NCBI GenBank assembly: GCA_944989445.1
Contig: CALYLW010000431.1
Coordinates: forward strand, 372,001 to 436,000
From: Ampullaceana balthica
Taxonomy: Eukaryota > Mollusca > Gastropoda > Lymnaeidae
DNA length: 64,000 bases
Direction: 5' to 3'
The position numbers and the translations under genes are program-made. Positions 62,901-64,000 of this stretch are shown here, in pieces; the stretch's first letter is position 1; each line of letters starts with the position of its first letter. The notes beneath the pieces are model-generated. The model saw only the letters and a list, made by a program, of their open reading frames with translations. It did not search any database and was not told the DNA's origin.

Positions 62901-64000
62901 TAAACATTTTTTAAGTAAATTTATAAAAATTTATTATTAATAAATTACTAGCATTTTGAATTCCAGTGTATATGATTCTGATACTATGGCCAATGTTTCT
63001 TAAATGGTATTTTATTTTTTTTTAATGTTTTTTAAATTTAAAACTATAGATTTAGGAAAGCTGTTAAAATTTAAAGGAAATAAAGTATCAATGTTAAATT
63101 AAAAGTGTTTGAAAGATGAGAACCACTTCAGAAATAACATTTTTAAAGCTTTTATTTTAAAAGCAAAGACAATTTAAGTACCCGATTACTCTTTATAATT
63201 TGAAATTTAGATCGAAGAAGAAAAGCCGTCTCAGTTTGTCAGCGAGCAAAGCTGTCAGTTATCATGTATCAAATCACCATTCCACCACTAATAGCAGCTG
63301 CTCCACTGGAAAGTCGCAACTATCTATGCCAGTATGTATATCTAAGATATATTATGTGTAACTTTGTTTATTCATTAGTCATATAACACTATTTGTAACA
63401 AATAATTGTACAATCTATTAGGAGATCAATGAGGTTATGAAGCATATGCAACAATATGTGATTCACAAGTAATCCTTGCCAGTGCCTCCTCTTAATTTGA
63501 AATGGATTTTAATTTTTGATCTGTAATGCTGTGAGTTTTTTAAAAAGAAGATGATGTAATGATGCAATGGTTAATAGTGAAACTTGGCATCCCATATTGT
63601 AAAGGCTCAAATTTTTAGTGCAAACACGAAAAAATGAAATTCATTTGAGTTTACTTTAAGTGTTAATCCAAACTAAAACGTATCTTTAATAACTTTGTTT
63701 TTTTGGCTGCCCAGATTCTTTTCTCTAGTTTGTTCTAAAGGATTTTAAAATAATAATGACTAGCTAAATTGTTTTTATATAAAATACTTTTATGTAAATC
63801 ACTAATTGTTTGTTTTATCATAACTTTTCTCAGGAGCATAACAGGTCAATTGAAAGAGGCAGAAAAATTGTATACTGAGTGTGGAGACCAATTATCAGAA
63901 TTTGACAAACGTTTGTATAATGTTCTGACTAAAAATGTGATAAAACAAAATGAGAAACTTTGTCCGGCTTTACATTTTGAGGAAGAAAGCTGCAATTTAG
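7485..64000 (+). CDS. Giant modular secreted protein with Ly6/uPAR domains (partial gene)
   Basis: I assembled 56 exons by matching AG/GT borders, codon phase and cysteine spacing. Every junction is phase-compatible and free of stops, apart from one frameshift in the exon 41827-42011. The visible product is about 2,990 residues: signal peptide, Trp/Asn/Ser/Thr-rich segment, then cysteine-rich cassettes with three interspersed three-finger domains. The cassette unit is usually one phase 2-2 exon of 216-267 nt with four to eight cysteines, starting with C-[V/I/L]-x6-C. Many N-x-S/T sequons and the absence of other domains indicate an extracellular location. It has no stop before 64000. I do not recognise an orthologue. 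An alternative is two adjacent genes sharing the module, but no terminal exon was seen between them. Confidence 0.8.
8420..19746 (+). CDS. Small phase 1-1 exons: Trp/Asn/Ser/Thr-rich N-terminal segment
   Basis: Exons are 8420-8527, 10580-10621, 10899-10946 (weak donor gtatag), 15872-15904, 16776-16829, 17351-17395 and 19675-19746. All begin with 2 nt and end with 1 nt of a codon, so any can be skipped without a frame change. The first two are mucin-like ([28 protein letters not shown]) with many N-glycosylation sequons. Later ones carry a W-N/S motif: [74 protein letters not shown]. No cysteine occurs inside these exons. They look like products of tandem exon duplication. Function is unknown; heavy glycosylation or self-association is inference. 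Confidence 0.65.
9010..9600. repeat. Degenerate tandem repeat in intron 2
   Basis: About four diverged units contain AACTGYCCTCTATTRGTGAC followed by ATACAAATATT, at about 9015-9043, 9464-9500, 9507-9540 and 9555-9595. The first two are separated by the MITE at 9044-9442. Confidence 0.6.
9044..9442. mobile_element. MITE with GCCGTCCATAAA TIR, copy A
   Basis: It starts GATGCCGTCCATAAAAGACG and ends CATTTATGGACGGCCCC; the interior is C-rich near both ends, in the same orientation. The interior (e.g. GAAATTAGCATGTTTCAAAT) is the reverse complement of the copy at 15151-15577. It is inserted in a degenerate tandem repeat (AACTGYCCTCTATTRGTGAC) whose other units at 9464-9595 show the uninterrupted site, giving a 3-bp duplication ATA/TTA with one change. 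Confidence 0.85.
10284..10372. repeat. 20-bp tandem repeat, about 4.5 copies
   Basis: The unit GTGACACTCGACTTATGAAG is repeated with one substitution (CGCTCG in the third unit). It lies inside the intron 8528-10579. Confidence 0.95.
11789..11827 (+). pseudogene. Relic W-N-S/T exon with a lost acceptor
   Basis: GC CAA TGG TCA AAC GTC ACT TCT codes [13 protein letters not shown] in phase 1-1 and ends at a strong donor G|gtgagt (11828). This matches its neighbours GSWSNST and GWANST. The pyrimidine tract is present, but the acceptor dinucleotide reads CG (11787-11788) instead of AG. Other AGs upstream would create a stop with the previous exon. The simplest reading is a duplicated exon that lost splicing by one substitution, or a sequence error. 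Confidence 0.45.
12163..12688 (+). mobile_element. Decayed LINE 3' end
   Basis: Blocks such as AAAACTAAAATGCTACCTTA, CAAGAATATGCATCAACTTC, GAAAACATAGATAAACTA and GACGCAATAATCTTACGG align by eye with the better copies at 30815-31552 and 50925-52080. Indels and stops break every frame, so it is an old copy. Confidence 0.75.
13598..13808. repeat. (AT)n microsatellite, 210 bp
   Basis: This is a near-pure AT dinucleotide tract, broken by two matching TATTTAATAATA interruptions about 75 bp apart, suggesting a larger-scale duplication within the tract. Confidence 0.97.
14312..14571. mobile_element. MITE with GCCGTCCATAAA TIR, copy B
   Basis: Ends are (T)GGGCCGTCCATAAAGTACG and CGTACTTTATGGACGGCCCC, an almost perfect inverted pair of about 25 bp including CGTCACGCT/AGCGTGACG. 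G-rich subterminal blocks (14341-14390 and 14477-14525) face the same way. It is 260 bp and non-coding. Confidence 0.85.
15151..15577. mobile_element. MITE with GCCGTCCATAAA TIR, copy C
   Basis: It starts (T)GGGTCGTCCATAAATGATG and ends CGTCATATATGGACGGCCCC, with same-direction G-rich blocks at 15179-15232 and 15448-15530. The interior is the reverse complement of copy A (9044-9442). Flanks TAA (left) and AAA (right) are compatible with a decayed 3-bp duplication. It ends about 300 bp before the exon at 15872. Confidence 0.85.
17397..18213. repeat. 30-bp minisatellite, 27 copies, next to a splice donor
   Basis: The unit is ACATAAACACATTGAGTAGA plus TCTGAGNNTT (30 bp). The array begins within the donor region of the exon 17351-17395 (T|gtgagtttacataaac). 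Three unit types differ at the junction (TTTA, CTTA, TTAA); their order contains four successive TTTA-CTTA-CTTA triplets, i.e. a 90-bp higher-order repeat. The plus frame is open as a 10-residue repeat ([10 protein letters not shown]), but it is intronic and has no start or splice context. Confidence 0.97.
18752..18900. repeat. CCTAAACCTACCCCTAA-type imperfect tandem repeat
   Basis: It consists of imperfect repeats of CTATCACTAAACCTACCCCT with CTAACC inserts, close to but not the same as a telomere repeat. It lies in the intron between 17395 and 19675. Confidence 0.8.
18957..19032 (-). repeat. tRNA-like sequence (SINE head or tRNA pseudogene)
   Basis: On the minus strand TTGGTCAAATTAATAGAGCG resembles a D-arm/A-box, GACCTCTGAAATAGAGGTC an anticodon arm, and GGGGTTCGATTTTAG a T-arm/B-box. 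The acceptor arm is not convincingly paired and no CCA-proximal terminator is seen, so a functional tRNA is unlikely. Confidence 0.5.
19370..19462 (+). mobile_element. LINE 3'-terminal fragment
   Basis: ATTTAAAAATCTAATCAAAA, GCAAAACTAGAC and ACGCAATAATCTTCTGTTTA match the extreme 3' end of the LINE copies at 31440-31530 and 51965-52060. It is an old truncated insertion. Confidence 0.7.
19855..20245. other. GC-rich block in an AT-rich intron
   Basis: About 390 bp have markedly higher GC than the flanks, with open frames on both strands (plus 19928-20227, minus 20301-19846). Neither product shows a domain I know, and neither fits the phase of the neighbouring exons 19675-19746 and 20479-20584. 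Probably a repeat fragment of recent origin. Confidence 0.35.
20479..21051 (+). CDS. Cysteine-rich cassette 1
   Basis: Exons are 20479-20584 (phase 1 to 2) and 20894-21051 (phase 2 to 1). The first starts [20 protein letters not shown] and ends TTAC|F. For the second I chose the acceptor CTAAG (20889-20893), because the AG at 20865-20866 leads to a stop. The product has [19 protein letters not shown] and ends [11 protein letters not shown]. It is the shortest cassette, only head and tail, lacking phase 2-2 body exons. Confidence 0.65.
21234..21287 (+). CDS. Phase 1-1 linker exon
   Basis: AT GTT AAC TAT GGT GAG codes [19 protein letters not shown] between cassettes 1 and 2. It has good AG and gtgaag borders and no cysteine. 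It is acidic, unlike the aromatic N-terminal exons, and skippable without a frame change. Confidence 0.65.
21524..23645 (+). CDS. Cysteine-rich cassette 2
   Basis: Exons are 21524-21611 (1 to 2), 21731-22045 (2-2), 22973-23230 (2-2) and 23593-23645 (2 to 1). The head is [20 protein letters not shown] ending VC|K. The 315-nt exon has several sequons ([21 protein letters not shown]). The next has the typical CVTNHTIDC pair and a proline-rich turn [12 protein letters not shown]. The last, [18 protein letters not shown], leads directly into the first Ly6 domain. Intron 22046-22972 contains a GC-richer patch (22695-22800) of unknown origin. Confidence 0.8.
23715..24167. mobile_element. Repeat family S, copy 1 (ACTAG-hairpin start)
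   Basis: It starts ACTAGCGTATCACCCGTC followed by AAAAATGACGG (short hairpin CCGTC/GACGG). It contains TTTTCAGCTGAAATCTATTT, TAGGGCGCCTGTGG and CCATCATCTAATCCTC, and ends near AAATTATATTGTTTAAT. The copy at 56395-56838 matches along the whole length. No ORF; non-autonomous. It sits just upstream of the exon at 24218. Confidence 0.8.
24218..24760 (+). CDS. Ly6/uPAR domain 1, fused to the head of cassette 3
   Basis: Exons are 24218-24306 (1 to 0) and 24546-24760 (0 to 2). The first half is [15 protein letters not shown]...DKC; the second has MCSMT..., [10 protein letters not shown] and [10 protein letters not shown]. Ten cysteines with the closing CC-x4-CN give a canonical three-finger fold. 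Family members usually bind proteins or receptors outside the cell. Unlike domains 2 and 3, the second exon does not stop after the domain: it runs on into [18 protein letters not shown] and ends at phase 2 like a cassette head, so an intron is missing here. Confidence 0.85.
25142..26030 (+). CDS. Cysteine-rich cassette 3, body and tail
   Basis: Exons are 25142-25357 (2-2) and 25687-26030 (2 to 1, 344 nt). The first encodes [17 protein letters not shown]...CPALD and [15 protein letters not shown]; the second CLNRGALGC, later [15 protein letters not shown] and [10 protein letters not shown]. The last exon is longer than usual, as if two body exons had fused. Reading through its donor would add a short hydrophobic tail and a stop (26101), probably by chance. 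Confidence 0.8.
26300..29492 (+). CDS. Cysteine-rich cassette 4
   Basis: Exons are 26300-26396 (1 to 2), 26596-26781, 27023-27277, 27564-27791, 28617-28856 (all 2-2) and 29341-29492 (2 to 1). The signature pairs are [18 protein letters not shown] and CVTERTKNC; second-type motifs are [12 protein letters not shown] and [11 protein letters not shown]. The head is [19 protein letters not shown]. The tail, [14 protein letters not shown], leads into Ly6 domain 2. The 27564-27791 exon uses a weak donor, gtttgt. It is among the longest cassettes (six exons, about 385 residues). Confidence 0.85.
30081..30175 (+). CDS. Ly6/uPAR domain 2, first half
   Basis: Phase 1 to 0 exon: [18 protein letters not shown] followed by ETCRDNE. 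The LQCYSC start is the classic Ly6/uPAR opening. The other half lies 9.9 kb away at 40050-40197, because a minisatellite, a LINE and an LTR retrotransposon have expanded this intron (30176-40049). Confidence 0.9.
30420..30808. repeat. 16-bp minisatellite, about 24 copies
   Basis: The unit is AATAAGTAGATCYAAC with a few ATC variants. It ends directly at the 5' side of the LINE fragment. It shares the core AGTAGATCT with the 30-bp array at 17397-18213. Confidence 0.97.
30815..31552 (+). mobile_element. 5'-truncated LINE (Jockey/CR1-like), copy 1
   Basis: An open frame from 31032 to 31466 encodes the C-terminal part after the reverse transcriptase: [54 protein letters not shown] and ending [15 protein letters not shown] and WN-LP are hallmark blocks of Jockey/CR1-group proteins. 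Upstream [20 protein letters not shown] reads in another frame. The 3' end is GACGCAATAATCTTCTGTAT...(ATAAG)4. Nothing upstream of the palm domain remains. Confidence 0.9.
31553..32503. other. Intron sequence between LINE and LTR element
   Basis: AT-rich with no recognisable gene or repeat. Its last five bases (AAAGC, 32499-32503) are the target duplication of the LTR element. Confidence 0.4.
32504..33014 (-). repeat. LTR (3' LTR of the minus-strand element)
   Basis: 511 bp, matching 39069-39577 nearly base for base; differences include extra C residues in a CCCACCCCCCCC tract near 32930. It carries TG...CA ends. Confidence 0.95.
33015..34733 (-). other. Non-coding 3' interior of the LTR element
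   Basis: It has no long ORF. It contains diverged tandem repeats: about 57-bp units with CATGTTTCACAAGCAAAGAA (33480-33655) and about 45-bp units with TATGTATATTTAACGTCCCC (33712-33826), plus ATC-rich trinucleotide stretches around 34140 and 34380. Confidence 0.6.
34734..37200 (-). pseudogene. LTR-element ORF: coiled coil with RGG-rich tail, interrupted
   Basis: Reading down the minus strand, 37200-36805 and then 36581-36267 and 36149-34734 form one frame once the 389-bp fold-back insertion (36421-36809) and one 14-bp duplication are discounted; a single TAA near 36266 also interrupts it. The product is a long heptad-rich coiled coil (e.g. [19 protein letters not shown]) repeated in similar about 90-residue blocks. 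A Cys pair (CIECKGN) follows, and the C-terminus is Gly/Arg-rich ([16 protein letters not shown]), typical of RNA-binding RGG boxes. No gag zinc knuckle is visible. Packaging or RNA binding is inference. Confidence 0.7.
36421..36809. mobile_element. Fold-back insertion inside the LTR element
   Basis: Two 173-bp arms (36420-36592 and 36601-36773) are inverted and essentially perfect around the 8-nt spacer AAGATCTC. The insertion is bounded by a 14-bp direct duplication TTAGTCTAGTTTCA (36407-36420 and 36810-36823). The arm contains GAAGAAGGCTCTTTGCCGAA followed by ACGTTCGC, a motif type often seen at the ends of Penelope-like or LINE elements. The 36-bp unpaired piece (36774-36809) lies only on the right. 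Confidence 0.85.
37241..38352 (-). pseudogene. LTR-element gag-like 5' ORF, decayed
   Basis: The minus-strand start at 38352 gives [20 protein letters not shown], then a very charged run of E/R ([14 protein letters not shown]), typical of the N-terminus of gag in molluscan Gypsy-group elements. The frame shifts at 38077/38074 ([20 protein letters not shown]) and has several stops around 37680-37826. An acidic segment (37675-37241) ends at an A9 run beyond which the frame of the next ORF (37200) continues, so a homopolymer frameshift separates them. Confidence 0.6.
39069..39577 (-). repeat. LTR (5' LTR of the minus-strand element)
   Basis: 509 bp, paired with 32504-33014. The adjacent interior at 39050-39067 is the putative primer-binding site. 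A short tandem array of CTGCTACGGCTGTCTGTAAC-type units lies further inside at about 38785-38885. Confidence 0.95.
40050..40197 (+). CDS. Ly6/uPAR domain 2, second half
   Basis: Phase 0 to 1 exon: [34 protein letters not shown] and [15 protein letters not shown]. With 30081-30175 the domain has twelve cysteines, two more than the canonical ten (an extra pair near GCQPGC/DKC), and ends in the usual CC-x4-CN. The donor is gttaaa, a weak site. The acceptor TTTTTTTCAG is strong. Confidence 0.9.
40448..42370 (+). CDS. Cysteine-rich cassette 5, with a frameshift
   Basis: Exons are 40448-40529 (1 to 2), 40841-41065, 41347-41583, 41827-42011 (2-2) and 42192-42370 (2 to 1). The head is [20 protein letters not shown]; pairs CLQKNRVEC and CMRAAVKGC follow. 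Exon 41827-42011 is 185 nt, one short of the 186 needed: frame one ends at TGA (41920-41922) and the right continuation ([16 protein letters not shown]) is one frame off. Adding one A to the A7 run at 41905-41911 would reconcile them. It may be a sequencing error or a real lesion. Confidence 0.8.
42690..42707 (+). CDS. 18-nt micro-exon
   Basis: ATATTTCAG|TTAATATTTCAGTTGAAA|gtaagt: phase 1-1, coding INISVE between cassettes 5 and 6. Both splice signals are strong and phase fits both neighbours, but at this size it could be chance; skipping keeps the frame. An internal AG (TTTCAG) at 42699-42700 offers a competing acceptor. Confidence 0.5.
42888..43135 (+). mobile_element. tRNA-derived SINE, second family
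   Basis: GTGGCAGAGTGGCATGCATG (A-box-like) and AAGTTCAAGTCTCTG (B-box) are spaced like a tRNA, followed by a body with CCCACCCAGCTCTGAATGGG and CACAATCCCCTCATAGGCC. It lies in the intron 42708-43582. Only one copy is seen in this window. Confidence 0.65.
43583..46283 (+). CDS. Cysteine-rich cassette 6
   Basis: Exons are 43583-43688 (1 to 2), 43873-44094, 44622-44861, 45084-45320 (2-2), 45784-45982 (2 to 0) and 46118-46283 (0 to 1). Signature pairs: [18 protein letters not shown]; others [22 protein letters not shown]. The exon at 44622-44861 ends TGCAG|gcaagt, a GC donor; the GT alternative would give a stop in the next exon. The two last exons split a tail by an extra phase-0 intron. The final donor region is tandemly duplicated (see findings). 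Confidence 0.85.
46349..47026. mobile_element. hAT-type non-autonomous element
   Basis: Ends CAGGGGTCACCA (46349) and TGGTGACCCCCTA (to 47023-47026) are an inverted pair of the hAT kind, with approximate 8-bp flanks TAATTTAA/TAATATAA. The interior has only short broken frames. It sits in the intron 46284-47212. Confidence 0.7.
47213..47254 (+). CDS. Phase 1-1 linker exon
   Basis: GT CAA GTG GCA CAA GAG codes [15 protein letters not shown], with acceptor ACATTTAG and donor gtataa. It joins cassettes 6 and 7 in frame and has no cysteine. Confidence 0.6.
47357..48223 (-). mobile_element. pogo/Tigger-type DNA transposon, deleted
   Basis: Terminal repeats CAGTGGAAACTCTTATAACG (47357) and TTATGAGAGGCTCCACTG (to 48223) are flanked by TA duplications (47355-47356, 48224-48225). 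The minus-strand frame 47859-47638 encodes an N-terminal psq/CENP-B-like helix-turn-helix: [20 protein letters not shown] and [17 protein letters not shown]. The DDE catalytic domain is absent, so it is an 867-bp non-autonomous derivative. Confidence 0.9.
48226..49797. other. Intron sequence before cassette 7
   Basis: 1.57 kb of AT-rich intron. Open frames at 48484-48724 on both strands have no recognisable domain and no fitting phase. I see nothing else. Confidence 0.4.
49798..55015 (+). CDS. Cysteine-rich cassette 7
   Basis: Exons are 49798-49909 (1 to 2), 50024-50263, 53589-53855, 54009-54266 (2-2) and 54567-55015 (2 to 1, 449 nt, the longest). Pairs: [27 protein letters not shown]; others [11 protein letters not shown] and [11 protein letters not shown]. 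The last exon carries an acidic, serine-rich insert ([17 protein letters not shown]) between cysteines, a likely disordered loop, then [20 protein letters not shown] and a tail KCTDT. The intron 50264-53588 holds LINE and SINE insertions. Confidence 0.85.
50533..50924. mobile_element. Repeat family R, left part (hairpin start)
   Basis: It starts ACTAGACGCCCCACGGCGTA followed by GCATACGCCGCAGACTTGCTCAT; GGCGTAGCATACGCC is a perfect short hairpin. The reverse complement of this end occurs at 52145-52195, with a LINE between them. Another copy starts at 55433. Confidence 0.65.
50925..52081 (+). mobile_element. LINE (Jockey/CR1-like), copy 2, internally deleted
   Basis: 50915-51319 encodes reverse-transcriptase fingers and palm: [50 protein letters not shown]. 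After NSGVPQ (51355-51366) the frame jumps to [20 protein letters not shown], so the FADD catalytic block is deleted. 51589-52002 gives the C-terminus ([26 protein letters not shown]). One-base shifts break the frame near 51250 and 51620. The 3' end is (GATAA)n. It is dead, and over 90% like copy 1 by eye. Confidence 0.92.
52140..52520 (-). mobile_element. Repeat family R, second part with tRNA-like segment
   Basis: 52145-52195 is the inverted counterpart of the family R start. 52262-52325, read on the minus strand, is tRNA-like: GTACTGGTTAACACGTCCGC (A-box), CCTCATGCGAGG, and GGTCCTGGGTTTAAGACCCG (B-box). The tail (CACCCCTCCACTACCTTCGC ... GAATTATATATATA) also occurs at 55600-55727 and 56275-56393. 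Confidence 0.6.
52709..52924 (-). mobile_element. tRNA-derived SINE, copy 2
   Basis: It matches 3798-4010 along its length (GTGGTCGTAGGGGGTTCTAA, GCTTGGTAGACCTTGG, GTGGGCTAGATCCCACG). The tRNA-like head is at the right end, read on the minus strand. Confidence 0.75.
55262..55347 (+). CDS. Ly6/uPAR domain 3, first half
   Basis: Phase 1 to 0 exon: [16 protein letters not shown] followed by ETCSNNKR. It follows cassette 7 and opens like domain 2 (TCYYC versus QCYSC). Its second half is at 57033-57198; the 1.7-kb intron is filled by repeats of families R and S. Confidence 0.9.
55433..55727. mobile_element. Repeat family R, copy 2
   Basis: It begins GCTAGATACGACCCACGGCA with AGCATACGCCGCAGACTTGC and ends GGTGAATTATATATATA, like the elements at 50533 and 52520. 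The internal part is shorter than in the 50.5-kb copy. Confidence 0.65.
55728..56020 (+). other. Open frame with acceptor in the Ly6-3 intron; unknown
   Basis: After TTTATAG, a phase-1 frame reads [20 protein letters not shown], ...[15 protein letters not shown]..., to TGA at 56018-56020. The cysteine spacing at its start recalls cassette heads, and its base composition is less AT-rich than the introns. It does not fit the phase-0 end of the exon 55262-55347. It could be a captured fragment between two family R copies, a retrocopy, or chance. Confidence 0.3.
56090..56393 (-). mobile_element. Repeat family R tail with tRNA-like segment, copy 3
   Basis: 56143-56216 on the minus strand is tRNA-like (GTAGTGTAGTGGTTATTACA; GGTCTTGGGTTCAAGCCCC), without a paired acceptor stem. 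The rest matches 52330-52520 and ends GGTGAATTATATATATA at 56393. Confidence 0.65.
56395..56838. mobile_element. Repeat family S, copy 2
   Basis: It starts ACTAGTGTATCACCCGTCAA and ends ATTATATTGTTTAATATATA; it matches 23715-24167 throughout. It abuts the family R tail on its left and an (AT)n tract on its right. Confidence 0.8.
56839..56907. repeat. (AT)n microsatellite
   Basis: About 70 bp of pure AT dinucleotides at the right end of family S copy 2, passing into short GATA units. Confidence 0.97.
57033..57198 (+). CDS. Ly6/uPAR domain 3, second half
   Basis: Phase 0 to 1 exon: [26 protein letters not shown] and [14 protein letters not shown]. With the first half the domain has the canonical ten cysteines and the CC-x4-CN close. 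It is followed by a short Ser-rich linker and cassette 8. Confidence 0.9.
57377..62035 (+). CDS. Cysteine-rich cassette 8
   Basis: Exons are 57377-57464 (1 to 2), 57590-57805, 58641-58901 (2-2), 59586-59727 (2 to 0), 60647-60744 (0 to 2), 60880-61123 (2 to 0) and 61894-62035 (0 to 1). The head [20 protein letters not shown] closely matches that of cassette 5 ([19 protein letters not shown]), so these two are probably the closest duplicates. Pair: CVQKYGYSC. Later exons have fewer cysteines and extra phase-0 introns. The last exon's read-through gives a hydrophobic tail (see findings). Confidence 0.8.
62036..63210. other. Intron before cassette 9
   Basis: AT-rich intron with no repeat or ORF I can name. 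It has a stop in frame with the preceding exon at 62104-62106 and an AATAAA at 62437-62442, which could serve an intron-retained transcript. Confidence 0.4.
63211..64000 (+). CDS. Cysteine-rich cassette 9, cut by the window end
   Basis: Exons are 63211-63331 (1 to 2) and 63834-64000 (starts with 1 nt, incomplete). The head is [20 protein letters not shown] ending YLC|Q; the next reads [20 protein letters not shown] ... [14 protein letters not shown]. The basic RRRK at the start of the head is unique and could be a proprotein-convertase-type cleavage site (inference). Confidence 0.75.

Overview
Organism and setting. This is AT-rich animal nuclear DNA, dense in repeats, with many small exons bounded by GT/GC...AG introns. 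The repeat set fits a gastropod mollusc, most likely a freshwater pulmonate snail: a Jockey/CR1-like LINE ending in (ATAAG)n, tRNA-derived SINEs, hAT, pogo/Tigger and unclassified TIR elements, and long minisatellites. That placement is inference; no marker gene is present.

Region by region. Bases 1-4602 are transposon debris: a ZMYM/hAT-type transposase relic on the minus strand is split by a 3.1-kb TIR element (330-3463, 3-bp target duplication TCT) carrying a truncated 280-codon ORF. A SINE and a second hAT relic follow. 4603-7484 holds no supported gene, only a CT-rich tract and a 29-bp minisatellite (5843-6551). From 7485 to the window end I read one very large plus-strand gene: 56 phase-compatible exons, about 2,990 codons, both exon phase and cysteine spacing supporting the chain. 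It runs off the right edge.

The gene. It encodes a secreted or membrane-anchored protein: a signal-peptide exon (7485-7563), then small phase 1-1 exons rich in Trp, Asn, Ser and Thr, then nine cysteine-rich cassettes. Each cassette is bounded by phase-1 introns and built mainly of phase 2-2 exons with a recurring C-x7-C signature. Three Ly6/uPAR (three-finger) domains are inserted between cassettes, each split by a phase-0 intron (24218-24700, 30081-40197, 55262-57198). I do not recognise the whole protein; the cassette may be distantly like the nematode DUF19/T20D4.11 domain, but this is weak. One internal frameshift lies at an A7 run (41905-41911).

Intron contents. The introns host a 30-bp and a 16-bp minisatellite, LINE copies, hAT and Tigger elements, SINEs, and a 7.07-kb LTR retrotransposon (32504-39577, minus strand, TSD AAAGC). 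That element lacks pol and encodes a gag-like start, long coiled coils and an RGG-rich tail; it is itself interrupted by a 389-bp fold-back insertion with a 14-bp target duplication. Two further families (ACTAG plus hairpin starts, TA-repeat ends) occur as several copies near 23.7, 50.5, 55.4 and 56.4 kb.
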